Numbered from the stretch's first letter, positions 48,907-58,489 are shown. The stretch is 64,000 bases of DNA from Streptomyces griseoruber (GCF_001514205.1 NZ_KQ948774.1:205664-269663), one strand, 5' to 3'. Numbers and translations: made by a program. Notes: generated by a model not told the origin, from the letters alone.

Positions 48907-50882
48907 GCACGGGCCGCAGGCCGACCCTCGCCGACGCCACCCGGGGCCGCATCCTCTTCGGCGGCGACTACAACCCCGAGCAGTGGCCCGAGGAGACCTG
49001 GCCCGAGGACGCCCGGCTGATGCGCGAGGCCGGCGTCACCGCCGTCACCGTCGGCGTCTTCTCCTGGGCGAAGCTCGAACCAGAGCCGGGGGCACGGGAG
49101 TTCGGCTGGCTGGACCGGCTCATGGACCTTCTGCACGAGCACGGCGTCGGGGTCGTCCTCGCCACCCCCACCTCCTCCCCGCCGCCCTGGCTCGGCCGGC
49201 TCCACCCGGACTCGCTGCCCGTCACCGAGGACGGCCGGACCGAGTGGTGGGGCGGCCGGCAGCACTTCTCCCACTCCAGCGCCGCCTACCGAGGCCACGC
49301 CGCGGCCATCACCGAGGCCCTCGCCGCCCGCTACGCCGGCCATCCCGCCCTGACCATGTGGCACATCAACAACGAGTACTGCACGGCCGACTTCGGCGAC
49401 GAGGCCGCCGCCCGTTTCCGCCGCTGGCTGCGCGCGAAGTACGGCGCCCTCGACGCCCTCAACACCGCCTGGGGCACCGCCTTCTGGAGCCAGGGCTACG
49501 ACAGCTGGGACGGCATCCTGCCGCCGCGCACCCCGCACTATCTGAAGAACCCCGCCCAGGTGCTGGACTTCCGGCGCTTCACCTCCGACATGCTCCTGGA
49601 GTGTTACACCGCCGAGCGGGACATCGTCGCCCGGCACACCCCGCACATCCCGGTCACCACCAACTTCATGCCGCTGTTCCCCGGCCAGGACGCCTGGCGC
49701 TGGGCCGAGGAGGAGGACGTCGTCTCCGTCGACCTCTACCCCGACCCGAGGGACCCGCTCGGCCCGCAGCACGGCGCCCTCGTCCAGGACCTCACCCGCT
49801 CCCAGGCGCGCGGCCCCTGGATGCTGATGGAACAGGCGGCCGGCCCCGTCAACTGGCGCGGGGTGAACCATCCCAAACCGCGCGGCCTCAACCGTCTGTG
49901 GTCCTTCCAGGCCGTCGCCCGGGGCGCCGACGCCGTCTGCTACTTCCAGTGGCGCCAGTCCCGCCAGGGCGCCGAGAAGTTCCACTCCGGCATGCTCGGT
50001 CACGCGGGGGAGCGGGGCCGCACCTTCCAGGAGGTCAAGCGGCTCGGCGCCGAACTCGCCGCGATCGGCCCCGCGGTGACCGGCAGCCCCCTCCACGCCG
50101 ACATCGCCATCCTCCACGACTGGCACGCCTGGTGGGCCTCCGCCCAGGAGGGCCGCCCCTCCGCCCACGTCGACCATCCCGCCGTCCTGCACGCCTGGCA
50201 CCGCGCCCTGTGGGAGGCCGGGTTCGCCACCGACTTCGCGCACCCCGCGCACGACCTCGGCCGCTACCGGCTCGTGGTCGTGCCCCAGCTGTACGCGCTG
50301 ACGGACGCGGCCGTCGGCAACCTCCTCGCCTTCGTCCGGGCCGGCGGCACCCTGGTCTGCGGCTTCCTCACCGGTGTCGCCGACGAGGACGACCGGATCC
50401 GCCCCGGCGGCATGGACCCCCGGCTGCGCGAGCTGTTCGGCATCCGCGTCCTGCACGAGTGGTGGCCGCTGGAACCGGGGGAGACCGTCGTGTGCGACGG
50501 CTTCCTCGGGACCCTGTGGTCGGAGGAGCTGGAGGCCGAGCCCGACGCGGTCGAGGCCCGCTACGGCGGCGGTGAACTCGACGGCTTCCCCGCCGTCCTG
50601 CGCCGCGACCGCGCCTGGTACGTCTCCACCCTCCCCGAGCCCGACGCCCTGCGCGCGCTGACGGCCCGCATCGCCGCCGGGGCCGGGGTCCGCCCGGTCC
50701 TCGCCGGGCTCCCGGACCGGGTCGAGGCCGTACGCCGCGGTGAGCTGCTGTTCCTCCTCAACCACCGCCGCGAGCCGGTCACCGTCGACGTCCCGGGCAC
50801 CCACACCGACCTGCTCACCGGGGACAAGATCACCGATCGGGTTTTCCTGGACCGGTACGGCGTGATGGTGTTGCGGTCATGA
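48903..50882 (+). CDS. GH42 beta-galactosidase
   Basis: The 659-residue cytoplasmic enzyme carries the GH42 signature FGGDYNPEQWPEETW near the start. The acid/base Glu158 lies in TMWHINNEYC and the nucleophile Glu310 in WMLMEQAAG. The trimerisation domain (about 395-600) and small C-terminal domain are present, and the length is typical of the family. It would remove beta-galactosyl caps of xyloglucan oligosaccharides after import. Both junctions are ATGA overlaps (48903-48906, 50879-50882), so it is tightly coupled to GH74 and GH95. Confidence 0.92.
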   Translation: MSTGRRPTLADATRGRILFGGDYNPEQWPEETWPEDARLMREAGVTAVTVGVFSWAKLEPEPGAREFGWLDRLMDLLHEHGVGVVLATPTSSPPPWLGRLHPDSLPVTEDGRTEWWGGRQHFSHSSAAYRGHAAAITEALAARYAGHPALTMWHINNEYCTADFGDEAAARFRRWLRAKYGALDALNTAWGTAFWSQGYDSWDGILPPRTPHYLKNPAQVLDFRRFTSDMLLECYTAERDIVARHTPHIPVTTNFMPLFPGQDAWRWAEEEDVVSVDLYPDPRDPLGPQHGALVQDLTRSQARGPWMLMEQAAGPVNWRGVNHPKPRGLNRLWSFQAVARGADAVCYFQWRQSRQGAEKFHSGMLGHAGERGRTFQEVKRLGAELAAIGPAVTGSPLHADIAILHDWHAWWASAQEGRPSAHVDHPAVLHAWHRALWEAGFATDFAHPAHDLGRYRLVVVPQLYALTDAAVGNLLAFVRAGGTLVCGFLTGVADEDDRIRPGGMDPRLRELFGIRVLHEWWPLEPGETVVCDGFLGTLWSEELEAEPDAVEARYGGGELDGFPAVLRRDRAWYVSTLPEPDALRALTARIAAGAGVRPVLAGLPDRVEAVRRGELLFLLNHRREPVTVDVPGTHTDLLTGDKITDRVFLDRYGVMVLRS

Positions 50883-53068
50883 CGGTCACGCACGGCTCCT
50901 GGGAGCCGACCCCCGCCGCCCGCTGGGAGGACGCCTTCCTCAGCGGCAACGGTCACCACGGCACCCTCGCGTTCGGCGACCCGAACGACGACCGGGTCAT
51001 CGTCACCCATCACACCCTGGTCCGCCCCAACGGCGCCGAACACGCCCGCCCGCCCGAGCTGGCCGCCGGACTCCCGGCCCTCCAGGACCGGTTGCTCGCC
51101 GGTGATCTCACGGCGGCGGAATCGTTCACCGACCACCGCCCCCTGCAGTGGGTCCAGCCCTTCCACCCCGCCTTCCAGATCCGACTGCGCCGGGCCACCC
51201 CGGCCGAACCGCACCGCTACCGCCGCACCGTCGACTTCACGACCGGCGAGACCACCGCCACCTGCGGGGAGTGGACCAGCAGGGTCTTCGTCTCCCGCGC
51301 CGACGACGTGATCGTCCAGCACATCACCACCCCCGACCTGGACATCTCCCTCGACCACCGCCTCCCCGGCGCCCCCGCCGACCTCGCCGTCGGCCACGGC
51401 GAGGCCCTCACCCCGGACGGCGCCCTGCTCACCCTGCGCGCCCGCTACCCCGGCAGCGACCGCGCGTACACCGGGGTGACCCTCGTCGCCGTCACCGGCG
51501 GCAGCGCCTCCCTCACCCTCCCCGGGGTGCGGATCACCGGCGCCGCGTCCGTCCTCCTGCTCACCCGGGTGCGCCGCCACACCGGCGACCTCGACGTCAC
51601 CGCGGAGCAGCGCGCCCTGGCCGCCCTCCCGGACTCCTACGAGGATCTCCTCGACCGCCATCTCGCCCTGCACCGCACCGCCTACGAACGGGTCGCCCTC
51701 GATCTGCGCGCCGACCCCGACGAACGCGCCCTCCCCGGCTCCGAGCTGCTCAAACGCCCCCGCAGTACGGCCCTCCTGGAGCGCCTCTTCGCGGCCGGCC
51801 GCTATCACCTGCTGTCCTCCTCCGGCCTCAACCCGCCGCGCCTGACGGGGCTGTGGACCGGCGACTGGGACACCGCCTGGTCCGGCGCGTTCACCAACGA
51901 CGCCAACCTCAACCTCCAGACCGCCTCCGCCGCGACCGCCGCCCTTCCCGAAGTCACCGCCGCCCTGGCCTCCCTGATCCATCGCCAGCTCGACGACTGG
52001 CGGGAGAACGCCCGCGCGGTCTTCGGCGCCCGGGGCGCGGTCGCGCCCGCCCACACCGACGGCGAGTCCGGGCTGACGTACCACTTCAGCCGTGAGTACC
52101 CGCTGCACCTGTGGACGGCCGGTGCCGACTGGCTGCTCAAGCCCCTCGTCGACCACGACGAGACCCGGGGTGTCCGCGACCCGCGCACCGCCGCCGCCCT
52201 CGCCGAGGTCGCCCGTTTCTACGAGGACTTCCTCACCCGCACCGACCCGGACGACCCCGACGGGCATCTCGTCGTCGTCCCCTCCTACTCCCCGGAGAAC
52301 CGGCCCGCCAACGCGAGCTGGGGCGCCGTCGACGCGGCCATGGACCTCTCGGCCGCCCGGCACGCGCTGCTCACCGCGGCCGACCACCACCCGGCGGACG
52401 CCGACCGGTGGCGCGCCCTGGCCGACCGCCTCCCCCCGCACCGGGTCAACGCCGACGGCGCTCTCGCCGAATGGGCGAGACCCGGCCTCGACGACTCCTA
52501 CGACCACCGCCACCTCAGCCATCTCTACGGCGTCTGGCCGCTCGACGAGATCACCCCGTACGACACCCCGGAGCTCGCGGCCGCCGCCCACCGCGCGCTC
52601 GCACTGCGCGGCGCCGAGAACGACTCCGCGCACGGCCACCTCCACCACGCCCTGATCGCGGCCCGGCTGCGCGACGGCCACCGCGTCGGCCACGCCCTCG
52701 ACCGGGTCCTGGACGGCGACTTCTTCCACGCCTCGCTGATGAGCGCCCACTACCCCCACCGCGACGTCTACAACGCGGACGCCGCGCACACCCTGCCCGC
52801 CGTGCTGATCGAGGCCCTCGTGCACTCCACCCCCGACCGGCTGGTGCTGTTCCCCGCCCGGCCGGCCGCGCTCCCGGCGGGCGAGGTGCGGGGCCTGCGC
52901 ACCCGGTTCGGCGCCGAACTCGACCTCGCCTGGGGGCCCGAGGGCGCCACGGCGGTCCTCAGGCCCACCCGCACCCTCCGCATCGACGTCCGGACCTCCG
53001 CCGACGACACCAAGCCGCTCGACCTCGTCGCCGGCGAAGAACACGTCCTCACCACGGGGACGTGGTAA
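50879..53068 (+). CDS. GH95-family alpha-L-fucosidase
   Basis: The 729-residue protein has the GH95 layout: an N-terminal beta domain (ARWEDAFLSGNGHHGTLAFG), then an alpha/alpha barrel with GRYHLLSSSG, TGLWTGDWDTAWSGAFTNDANLNLQ (NxN motif), and VVPSYSPENRPAN with the SPE general acid. The C-terminal beta domain ends at LRTRFGAELDLAWG. It releases alpha-1,2-fucose or alpha-galactose. It is somewhat shorter than the roughly 780 residues usual for the family and departs from the MNYW motif. No signal peptide is visible, so it acts inside. It is the penultimate gene of the operon. Confidence 0.8.
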   Translation: MTVTHGSWEPTPAARWEDAFLSGNGHHGTLAFGDPNDDRVIVTHHTLVRPNGAEHARPPELAAGLPALQDRLLAGDLTAAESFTDHRPLQWVQPFHPAFQIRLRRATPAEPHRYRRTVDFTTGETTATCGEWTSRVFVSRADDVIVQHITTPDLDISLDHRLPGAPADLAVGHGEALTPDGALLTLRARYPGSDRAYTGVTLVAVTGGSASLTLPGVRITGAASVLLLTRVRRHTGDLDVTAEQRALAALPDSYEDLLDRHLALHRTAYERVALDLRADPDERALPGSELLKRPRSTALLERLFAAGRYHLLSSSGLNPPRLTGLWTGDWDTAWSGAFTNDANLNLQTASAATAALPEVTAALASLIHRQLDDWRENARAVFGARGAVAPAHTDGESGLTYHFSREYPLHLWTAGADWLLKPLVDHDETRGVRDPRTAAALAEVARFYEDFLTRTDPDDPDGHLVVVPSYSPENRPANASWGAVDAAMDLSAARHALLTAADHHPADADRWRALADRLPPHRVNADGALAEWARPGLDDSYDHRHLSHLYGVWPLDEITPYDTPELAAAAHRALALRGAENDSAHGHLHHALIAARLRDGHRVGHALDRVLDGDFFHASLMSAHYPHRDVYNADAAHTLPAVLIEALVHSTPDRLVLFPARPAALPAGEVRGLRTRFGAELDLAWGPEGATAVLRPTRTLRIDVRTSADDTKPLDLVAGEEHVLTTGTW

Positions 53069-53104
53069 CTCCCCGCACCTCCCCCCACCCATGGAAGGGA
53101 CACC

Positions 53105-53818
53105 ATGGCAACACGCACGCTCGGCAGGGTCGTCAAGGCCCTGATCGCCCCCACCCTGGCCCTCGGCGCGACCGTCGGTCTCGCCTCCGCCCCGGCCTCG
53201 GCCGCCGTCTGGAGCTCCTGCGACCAGTGGGGCAACACCAGCCTGAACGGCTACACGCTCTACAACAACATCTGGGGCTCCGGCGCCGGCAGCCAGTGCG
53301 TCTGGGCCAACTCCGGCACCAACTGGGGAGTCTGGGCCAACCACCCCAACACCGGCGGCATCAAGTCCTACCCCAACTCCAAGAAGGTGATCAACAAGTC
53401 GATCACCTCCCTCGGCTCGCTCTCCAGCAGCTACAACGTCACGGTCCCCTCGTCCGGCGCGTACAACACGTCGTACGACATCTGGGACACGGACTACGAC
53501 TACGAGATCATGCTCTGGGTCAACTACAACGGCGCCGTCGGCCCCCTCGGCACCTCCCAGGGCAACGTCACCCTCGGCGGCCACACCTGGACCGTCTACA
53601 AGGGCACCAACGGCGCGAACGAGGTGTTCTCGTTCCTGCGCACCTCGGACTCGTCGTCCGGCACCGTGAACATCCTGCCGATCCTGAAGTGGATCAAGGA
53701 CACCAAGGGCTGGTTCGGCAACGAGACCATCGGTGACGTGCAGTTCGGGTACGAGATCACCTCGTCCTCGGGCGGCCTCGACTTCGCCACCAACAACCTG
53801 ACCGTCAGCAGCAGCTGA
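53105..53818 (+). CDS. Secreted GH12 endo-glucanase / xyloglucanase
   Basis: The 237-residue protein has a Sec signal peptide (cleavage near PASAA|VW) and a full GH12 jelly-roll. Catalytic residues are Glu134 in YEIMLWVNYNG and Glu217 in QFGYEITSSSGG, with SYDIWDTDYDYE preceding the nucleophile. GH12 enzymes hydrolyse beta-1,4-glucan, including xyloglucan. It has no linker or binding module, and it ends soon after the catalytic domain. It is 36 bases downstream of the GH95 gene, so it is probably the last gene of the operon. ATGGAAGGGACACC before the ATG provides GGAAGG as the RBS. Confidence 0.92.
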   Translation: MATRTLGRVVKALIAPTLALGATVGLASAPASAAVWSSCDQWGNTSLNGYTLYNNIWGSGAGSQCVWANSGTNWGVWANHPNTGGIKSYPNSKKVINKSITSLGSLSSSYNVTVPSSGAYNTSYDIWDTDYDYEIMLWVNYNGAVGPLGTSQGNVTLGGHTWTVYKGTNGANEVFSFLRTSDSSSGTVNILPILKWIKDTKGWFGNETIGDVQFGYEITSSSGGLDFATNNLTVSSS

Positions 53819-53851
53819 CGGACCGGCGGGCCGGGGCCGGCGCCGGGGCTC

Positions 53852-55033
53852 TCACGCCCGGTCGACCTCGGCCCGCAGCGCGTTGTAGCCGGCGAACGCG
53901 GTGTCGACGTCGGCCCGGGTCAGTCCGTAGCGGGCCAGGTCGTAGCGGTGCGGCCGGGTGCCCTTCGGACGGGCCGCGACCTGGGGCAGCCGGGCCGCGT
54001 CGGCGTCGGTCCAGCGCGCGCCGATCGCGTCGTAGAGCTTGGGTGCGCCCGCCGCCGGGTCGGAGCCCAGCCAGGAGTAGGGCACGTCGATCAGCGCCTC
54101 GCGGGGGATCACGGCGCGGGCGGCGAGACCCCGGGTCATCGAGCGGCTCAGCAGCTCCAGCCAGGTCCTGCCGAGGTCGTGCAGGTCCAGCGGGCGCAGG
54201 GTGATCGCCATGCCGTGCTCGATCAGACTGCAGAACGAGGGCACCACGGCGGCCGGATCACGGTGGGTCCACACGATCGTCGCGTCGGGGAACACCGACA
54301 GCAGCGCGTCGAGGTTCTCGGTGTGCAGCGGCGACTTCAGCACCCAGCGGCGGCGCGGACGGCCGTACTGGAGGACCTGGTAGATCTGCTTGAGGTAGGC
54401 GTAGTCGGGCCGGAAGTCCCGCTCGTAGTGCCGTTCCCGGTACGCGGGGATACGGGCCTGGGACAGCGGCATGATCGTGTGCGGGAGGGCGAAGGTGCAC
54501 TCCTCGGGGCTCTCGGCGGCCATCGGGTGGATGTCGCGGTAGCGCGGGGAGAGCAGGTTGATCGCCCCGACCAGCCCGCGCGCCGCCGCCACCGCCCGCT
54601 TCCGCTGCCGCTCGGTCCCCTCCAGATCCGGGGTGAGCAGCTCCCAGAGGCGGGGACATCGGTGCTGTTCGGAGAGGGACAGCACGCCGTGGGTGAGGGT
54701 GGTCGCGGTGCGCGGCAGGCCGACCACGAACACGGGCCGCTCGACCGGCTCCCGGACGATCCGCGGATGGTCGGCGATCAGCCGCCGGACCCGGGCGCGG
54801 TTGGCGAGGTGCCGGCGCACATGGCCCTGGGCCGACCACCAGCCGACCGGGGTGAGGTGCTCGTCCCGGGCCCAGCTGCGCAGCAGGAACCGGAACTCGG
54901 CGGAGAACACCGCGTCCACCGGCCCGGCCGAGGCGGCCAGCCGGTCGAAGACCCGGTCGGGGCTGCGGCGGGAGGCGAACCCCGGCCGCAGGAGCTGGTT
55001 GGCGAGGGAGAGGGCGAGGGGAGGCGCGGACAT
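53852..55033 (-). CDS. Sulfotransferase family protein
   Basis: The 393-residue cytoplasmic protein has the PAPS-binding loop VFVVGLPRTATTLTHGVLSL (5'-phosphosulfate site, about residues 101-120) and the 3'-phosphate-type segment IVWTHRDPAAVVPSFCSLIEHGM. LKSPLHTENLDALLSVFPDATIV between them is typical of bacterial Sulfotransfer_3 enzymes. The acceptor is unknown. It lies opposite to the xyloglucan operon between GH12 and GH31, and nothing suggests it is part of that pathway. Confidence 0.82.
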   Translation of the reverse strand: MSAPPLALSLANQLLRPGFASRRSPDRVFDRLAASAGPVDAVFSAEFRFLLRSWARDEHLTPVGWWSAQGHVRRHLANRARVRRLIADHPRIVREPVERPVFVVGLPRTATTLTHGVLSLSEQHRCPRLWELLTPDLEGTERQRKRAVAAARGLVGAINLLSPRYRDIHPMAAESPEECTFALPHTIMPLSQARIPAYRERHYERDFRPDYAYLKQIYQVLQYGRPRRRWVLKSPLHTENLDALLSVFPDATIVWTHRDPAAVVPSFCSLIEHGMAITLRPLDLHDLGRTWLELLSRSMTRGLAARAVIPREALIDVPYSWLGSDPAAGAPKLYDAIGARWTDADAARLPQVAARPKGTRPHRYDLARYGLTRADVDTAFAGYNALRAEVDRA

Positions 55034-55134
55034 GGGGCAACACCCTTTCGTGGCGCTGGTGGGGCAGCGGAAAGCCAGCTGGATGCCAGCCCTCTACCCC
55101 ACCAACTCCCTTTTGCCACAAGGGTGTTCGGGCG

Positions 55135-57192
55135 TTACGACGATGATTCGGCCACCGGCAGCCGGGCCCCGTCCCGCAGGAACAGCGGGATCCGGTCCAG
55201 CGGCGCGTCGACCGTCACCGACCTGCCGCCCTCGTACGCCTCACCCGTCCACGCGTCCGTCCAGCGCGCCCCCGCCGGAAGGTACGCAGTCCGCTCCCTG
55301 GCTCCCGCCTCCAGCACCGGTGCGACCAGCAGGTCCCGGCCGAACAGGTAGGAGTCGTCGACCGACCAGGCCGCCGGGTCGTCGGGGAACTCCAGGAACA
55401 GCGGACGCATCGGCGGCAGCCCCTCCTCGTGGGCCTCCCGCATGACGTCGAGGACGTACGGCTTCAGCCGCTCGCGCAGCCGCAGGTACTTCCCCAGGAC
55501 CGCGCCCGCCTCCTCGCCGTACGACCACACCTCGTTCGGGCCGCCGGTCATGTCCGGGCCGAGCGGCATGCCCGGGTCGCGGAAGCCGTGCAGCCGCATC
55601 AGCGGGGACAGCGTGCCGAACTGGAACCAGCGGACCATCACCTCCCGGTACGCCGGGTCGTCCGGGTCGCCGCCGTGGAAGCCGCCGATGTCCGTGTTCC
55701 ACCACGGGATGCCCGACAGCGCGGTGTTGAGGCCGGCCGCGATCTGCCGGCGCAGGGTCGGGAAGTCGGTGCCGATGTCACCCGACCACAGGGCCGCGCC
55801 CCAGCGCTGACTGCCGGCCCACGCCGAGCGGTTGAGGGTGACGACCTCCTCGCCCTCGGCGCGCAGGCCCTCGTAGAAGGTGCGGGCGTTCTCCGCCGGG
55901 TAGAGGTTGCCGACCTCCAGGCCCGGGCCCGCCCAGTAGCGCAGGTTCTCCTGGAAGCCCGGCTTCAGCTCCGGCTCGCAGGCGTCCAGCCAGAAGGCCG
56001 TGATCCCGTACGGGGCGAGGTAGTTGTCCCGGACGCGTGACCACACGAACTCCCGGGCCTCGGGGTTCGTCGCGTCGTAGAAGGCCACCTGGACCGTGGA
56101 GGCGACCTCCTTGTCCGGCCAGTCGGCGTGCGCCAGCGGTCCGTACTGGGTGCCGATGAAGTGACCGCGCTGCTCCATCACCGGGTGGTTCTCGCTCAGC
56201 GGCGACACCGAAGGCCACACGCTGACCACCAGCTTGATGCCGAGCTCCGCCAACTCCCGGACCATGGCGGCAGGGTCGGGCCACTCCCGCAGGTCGAACT
56301 TCCAGTCGCCGAGGTGCGTCCAGTGGAAGAAGTCGCAGACGATCGCCGAGATCGGCAGGCCCCGGCGCCTGTACTCGCGGGCCACGGCGAGGAGTTCGTC
56401 CTGGGTGCGGTAGCGCAGCTTGCACTGCCAGAAGCCCGCCGCCCACTCCGGGAGCATCGGCGTGCGGCCCGTCACCGCGCTGTAGCGGCGCTGCCCGTCG
56501 GCCGGGGTGCCCGCCGTGATCCAGTAGTCGATCTGCCGGGCGGAGTCGGCCACCCAGCGGGTGCCGTTCCCGGCCAGCTCCACCCGGCCGATCGCCGGGT
56601 TGTTCCACAGCAGGGTGTAGCCGCGGCTGGACGACAGCACCGGGATGCCGACCTCGGCGTTGCGCTGGACCAGGTCCAGGACCAGGCCCTTCTGGTCGAA
56701 CCGCCCGTGCTGGTGCTGGCCGAGCCCGTACAGCTTCTCGTCCTCGTACGCGGCGAACCGCTGCTCCAGCCGGTGGTGACCGTTGCCGACGGCCGTGTAG
56801 TGCCGCGAGCCGGGCCACCAGAAGTGCGCGCGCTCCTCCGCCAGCACCTCACCGCCGTCGTCGGTGCGCAGAAAGCGGATCAGACCCTCGGCGTCCACCT
56901 CGACGGTGAGCCCGCCGACGGTCAGCACCCCCCGTCCGTCCTCGGTCTTGATCGTGTACGGCGTCGGCGGCGCCGTGTCCAGCAGCGCGCCCGGCAGTCC
57001 GTCGAGCACGGGACCGCCGAGCCGGGCGCGGACCCGGACCGCGTCCGGCCCCCACGGCTCGATCCGGAGGGTCTCCTGACGGCCGCTCCACTCCAGCGCG
57101 CCGTCCCGCTCGCGGAAGGTGCCGACGGTGGGGGAGGACTGCGCGAGGCTGACCGCGCCGTGACTGGTCTGGTTTTCGGCAGGCTGATTCAC
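55135..57192 (-). CDS. GH31 alpha-xylosidase
   Basis: The 685-residue protein is a GH31 enzyme: nucleophile Asp403 in AFWLDACEPELKPGF, acid/base Asp472 in LWSGDIGTDF, and the family segments CDFFHWTHLGDWKFD and YPAENARTFYEGLR. The N-terminal beta domain includes KLYGLGQHQHGRFDQKG. The AxEPE-type nucleophile motif and context favour alpha-xylosidase over alpha-glucosidase. No signal peptide. GTG 57192 has AGGAG at seven bases; an ATG at 57228 is an alternative. It is 86 bases downstream of the LacI gene and likely shares its transcript. Confidence 0.9.
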   Translation of the reverse strand: MNQPAENQTSHGAVSLAQSSPTVGTFRERDGALEWSGRQETLRIEPWGPDAVRVRARLGGPVLDGLPGALLDTAPPTPYTIKTEDGRGVLTVGGLTVEVDAEGLIRFLRTDDGGEVLAEERAHFWWPGSRHYTAVGNGHHRLEQRFAAYEDEKLYGLGQHQHGRFDQKGLVLDLVQRNAEVGIPVLSSSRGYTLLWNNPAIGRVELAGNGTRWVADSARQIDYWITAGTPADGQRRYSAVTGRTPMLPEWAAGFWQCKLRYRTQDELLAVAREYRRRGLPISAIVCDFFHWTHLGDWKFDLREWPDPAAMVRELAELGIKLVVSVWPSVSPLSENHPVMEQRGHFIGTQYGPLAHADWPDKEVASTVQVAFYDATNPEAREFVWSRVRDNYLAPYGITAFWLDACEPELKPGFQENLRYWAGPGLEVGNLYPAENARTFYEGLRAEGEEVVTLNRSAWAGSQRWGAALWSGDIGTDFPTLRRQIAAGLNTALSGIPWWNTDIGGFHGGDPDDPAYREVMVRWFQFGTLSPLMRLHGFRDPGMPLGPDMTGGPNEVWSYGEEAGAVLGKYLRLRERLKPYVLDVMREAHEEGLPPMRPLFLEFPDDPAAWSVDDSYLFGRDLLVAPVLEAGARERTAYLPAGARWTDAWTGEAYEGGRSVTVDAPLDRIPLFLRDGARLPVAESSS

Positions 57193-57278
57193 GTGGGGGC
57201 TCCTGTGCTCCTGGAGGAGTGCGGACATGGGGGTGCCCTGGCGTGGCACACCAGCGAGAGGGAAGAGCGGGGAAAACC

Positions 57279-58286
57279 TCAGTGAGCGGCCGGGCCGGTG
57301 CTCGCCCGGACCGTCAACTCGGGTTCGATCAGCACGACTTCGTCCGTCCCCCGGCTGTCGAGCTTGGCCATGAGACGTTCCACGGCGTGCCGGCCCATCT
57401 CCTGGGCGGGGATGGCGACCGAGGTCAGCCGCACCGAGGCCTGGACGGCGACCTGCTCGGGGCAGATCGCGACCACGGAGACGTCCTCGGGGACGGCCCG
57501 GCCCTGCTGGCGCAGCAGCGCGAGCAGGGGTTCGACCGCCGACTCGTTCTGCACGACGAACCCGGTCGTGCCCGGGCGTTCGTCGAGGATCCGGGCGAGG
57601 GTCACGGCCATCGCGTCGTACCCGCCCTCACAGGGGCGGTGCAGCAGCCGTACACCCGTCTCCCGGGCGCGGGAGCGCAGTCCGTCGAGCGTGCGCTCGG
57701 CGAAGCCGGTGTGCCGCTCGTACACCGCGGGCGCCTCGCCGATGACAGCGATGTCGCGGTGGCCGAGGGAGGCGAGATGCTCCACGCACAGCGCGCCGGT
57801 CGCCGTGAAGTCGAGGTCGACGCAGGTCAGGCCGGAGGTGTCGGCCGGCAGTCCGATCAGCACCGAGGGCTGGTCCGTGTGCCGCAGCAGCGGCAGCCGT
57901 TCGTCGTCGAGCTGGACGTCCATCAGGATCATGGCGTCGGCGAGCCCGCTGCCGGTGACCCGGCGCACCGCGTCGGGGCCCTCCTCGCCGGTGAGCAGCA
58001 GCACGTCGTAGCCGTGGGTGCGGGCCGTGGTGGCCACCGCGATGGCGATCTCCATCATCACCGGCACGTACATGTCGGTGCGCAGCGGGATCATCAGCGC
58101 GATGATGTTCGACCTGCTGCTGGCCAGCGCCCGGGCGCCCGCGTTCGGGTGGTAGCCCAGCTCGCGGATGCTCTGCTCGACCCGCTGCCGGGTGGTCGTG
58201 GAGATGGACCGCTTGCCACTGAGGACATAGCTCACCGTGCTCGCCGAGACTCCGGCGTGCTGGGCGACCTCGGCGAGGGTGACCAT
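57279..58286 (-). CDS. LacI-family repressor of the xyloglucan locus
   Basis: The 335-residue regulator has the LacI helix-turn-helix and hinge (MVTLAEVAQHAGVSASTVSYVLSGKR and VEQSIRELGYHPNAGARALAS) and a periplasmic-binding-type effector domain (NIIALMIPLRT onward). ATG 58286 has GGAG six bases upstream, better than an upstream TTG. Two close palindromes (58303-58319, 58391-58408) in its own leader, and two at 42561 and 42721, share core GAAGCGCTTCGA, indicating autoregulation and control of the distant GH3 and transporter promoters. The inducer is probably a xyloglucan fragment. Confidence 0.88.
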   Translation of the reverse strand: MVTLAEVAQHAGVSASTVSYVLSGKRSISTTTRQRVEQSIRELGYHPNAGARALASSRSNIIALMIPLRTDMYVPVMMEIAIAVATTARTHGYDVLLLTGEEGPDAVRRVTGSGLADAMILMDVQLDDERLPLLRHTDQPSVLIGLPADTSGLTCVDLDFTATGALCVEHLASLGHRDIAVIGEAPAVYERHTGFAERTLDGLRSRARETGVRLLHRPCEGGYDAMAVTLARILDERPGTTGFVVQNESAVEPLLALLRQQGRAVPEDVSVVAICPEQVAVQASVRLTSVAIPAQEMGRHAVERLMAKLDSRGTDEVVLIEPELTVRASTGPAAH

Positions 58287-58302
58287 CCAGCTCTCCAAGC
58301 TT

Positions 58303-58408
58303 TGTGAAGCGCTTCGACAGTGCGCAGTGTGAACAAGAGTGGGTGAGGGTGGTTCGACAGTAGCCCCAGCGGAGGTGGGTGTCCATAGGATGTCGAAGCG
58401 CTTCGACA
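58303..58408. promoter_or_regulatory. LacI operators O3 and O4 upstream of the repressor gene
   Basis: O3 is TGTGAAGCGCTTCGACA (58303-58319), one mismatch from symmetry. O4 is TGTCGAAGCGCTTCGACA (58391-58408), a perfect 18-bp palindrome. Their centres are about 89 bp apart. O3 lies 17 bases from the repressor ATG. O4 faces the non-coding side and is 380 bases before the acyl-CoA dehydrogenase. Confidence 0.7.
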
Positions 58409-58489
58409 GCGAGTGGTGTCGGAATCATGGAGAAGATGCGCTCTGCCTACCACGTGCAAGCGCTCACCAGGGAGTGCACGGCCTTCGGC

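Noticed and set aside
53852..55033. Sulfotransferase as part of xyloglucan use
   Set aside because: It is on the opposite strand, has no operator, and xyloglucan is not sulfated. Location alone is not enough.
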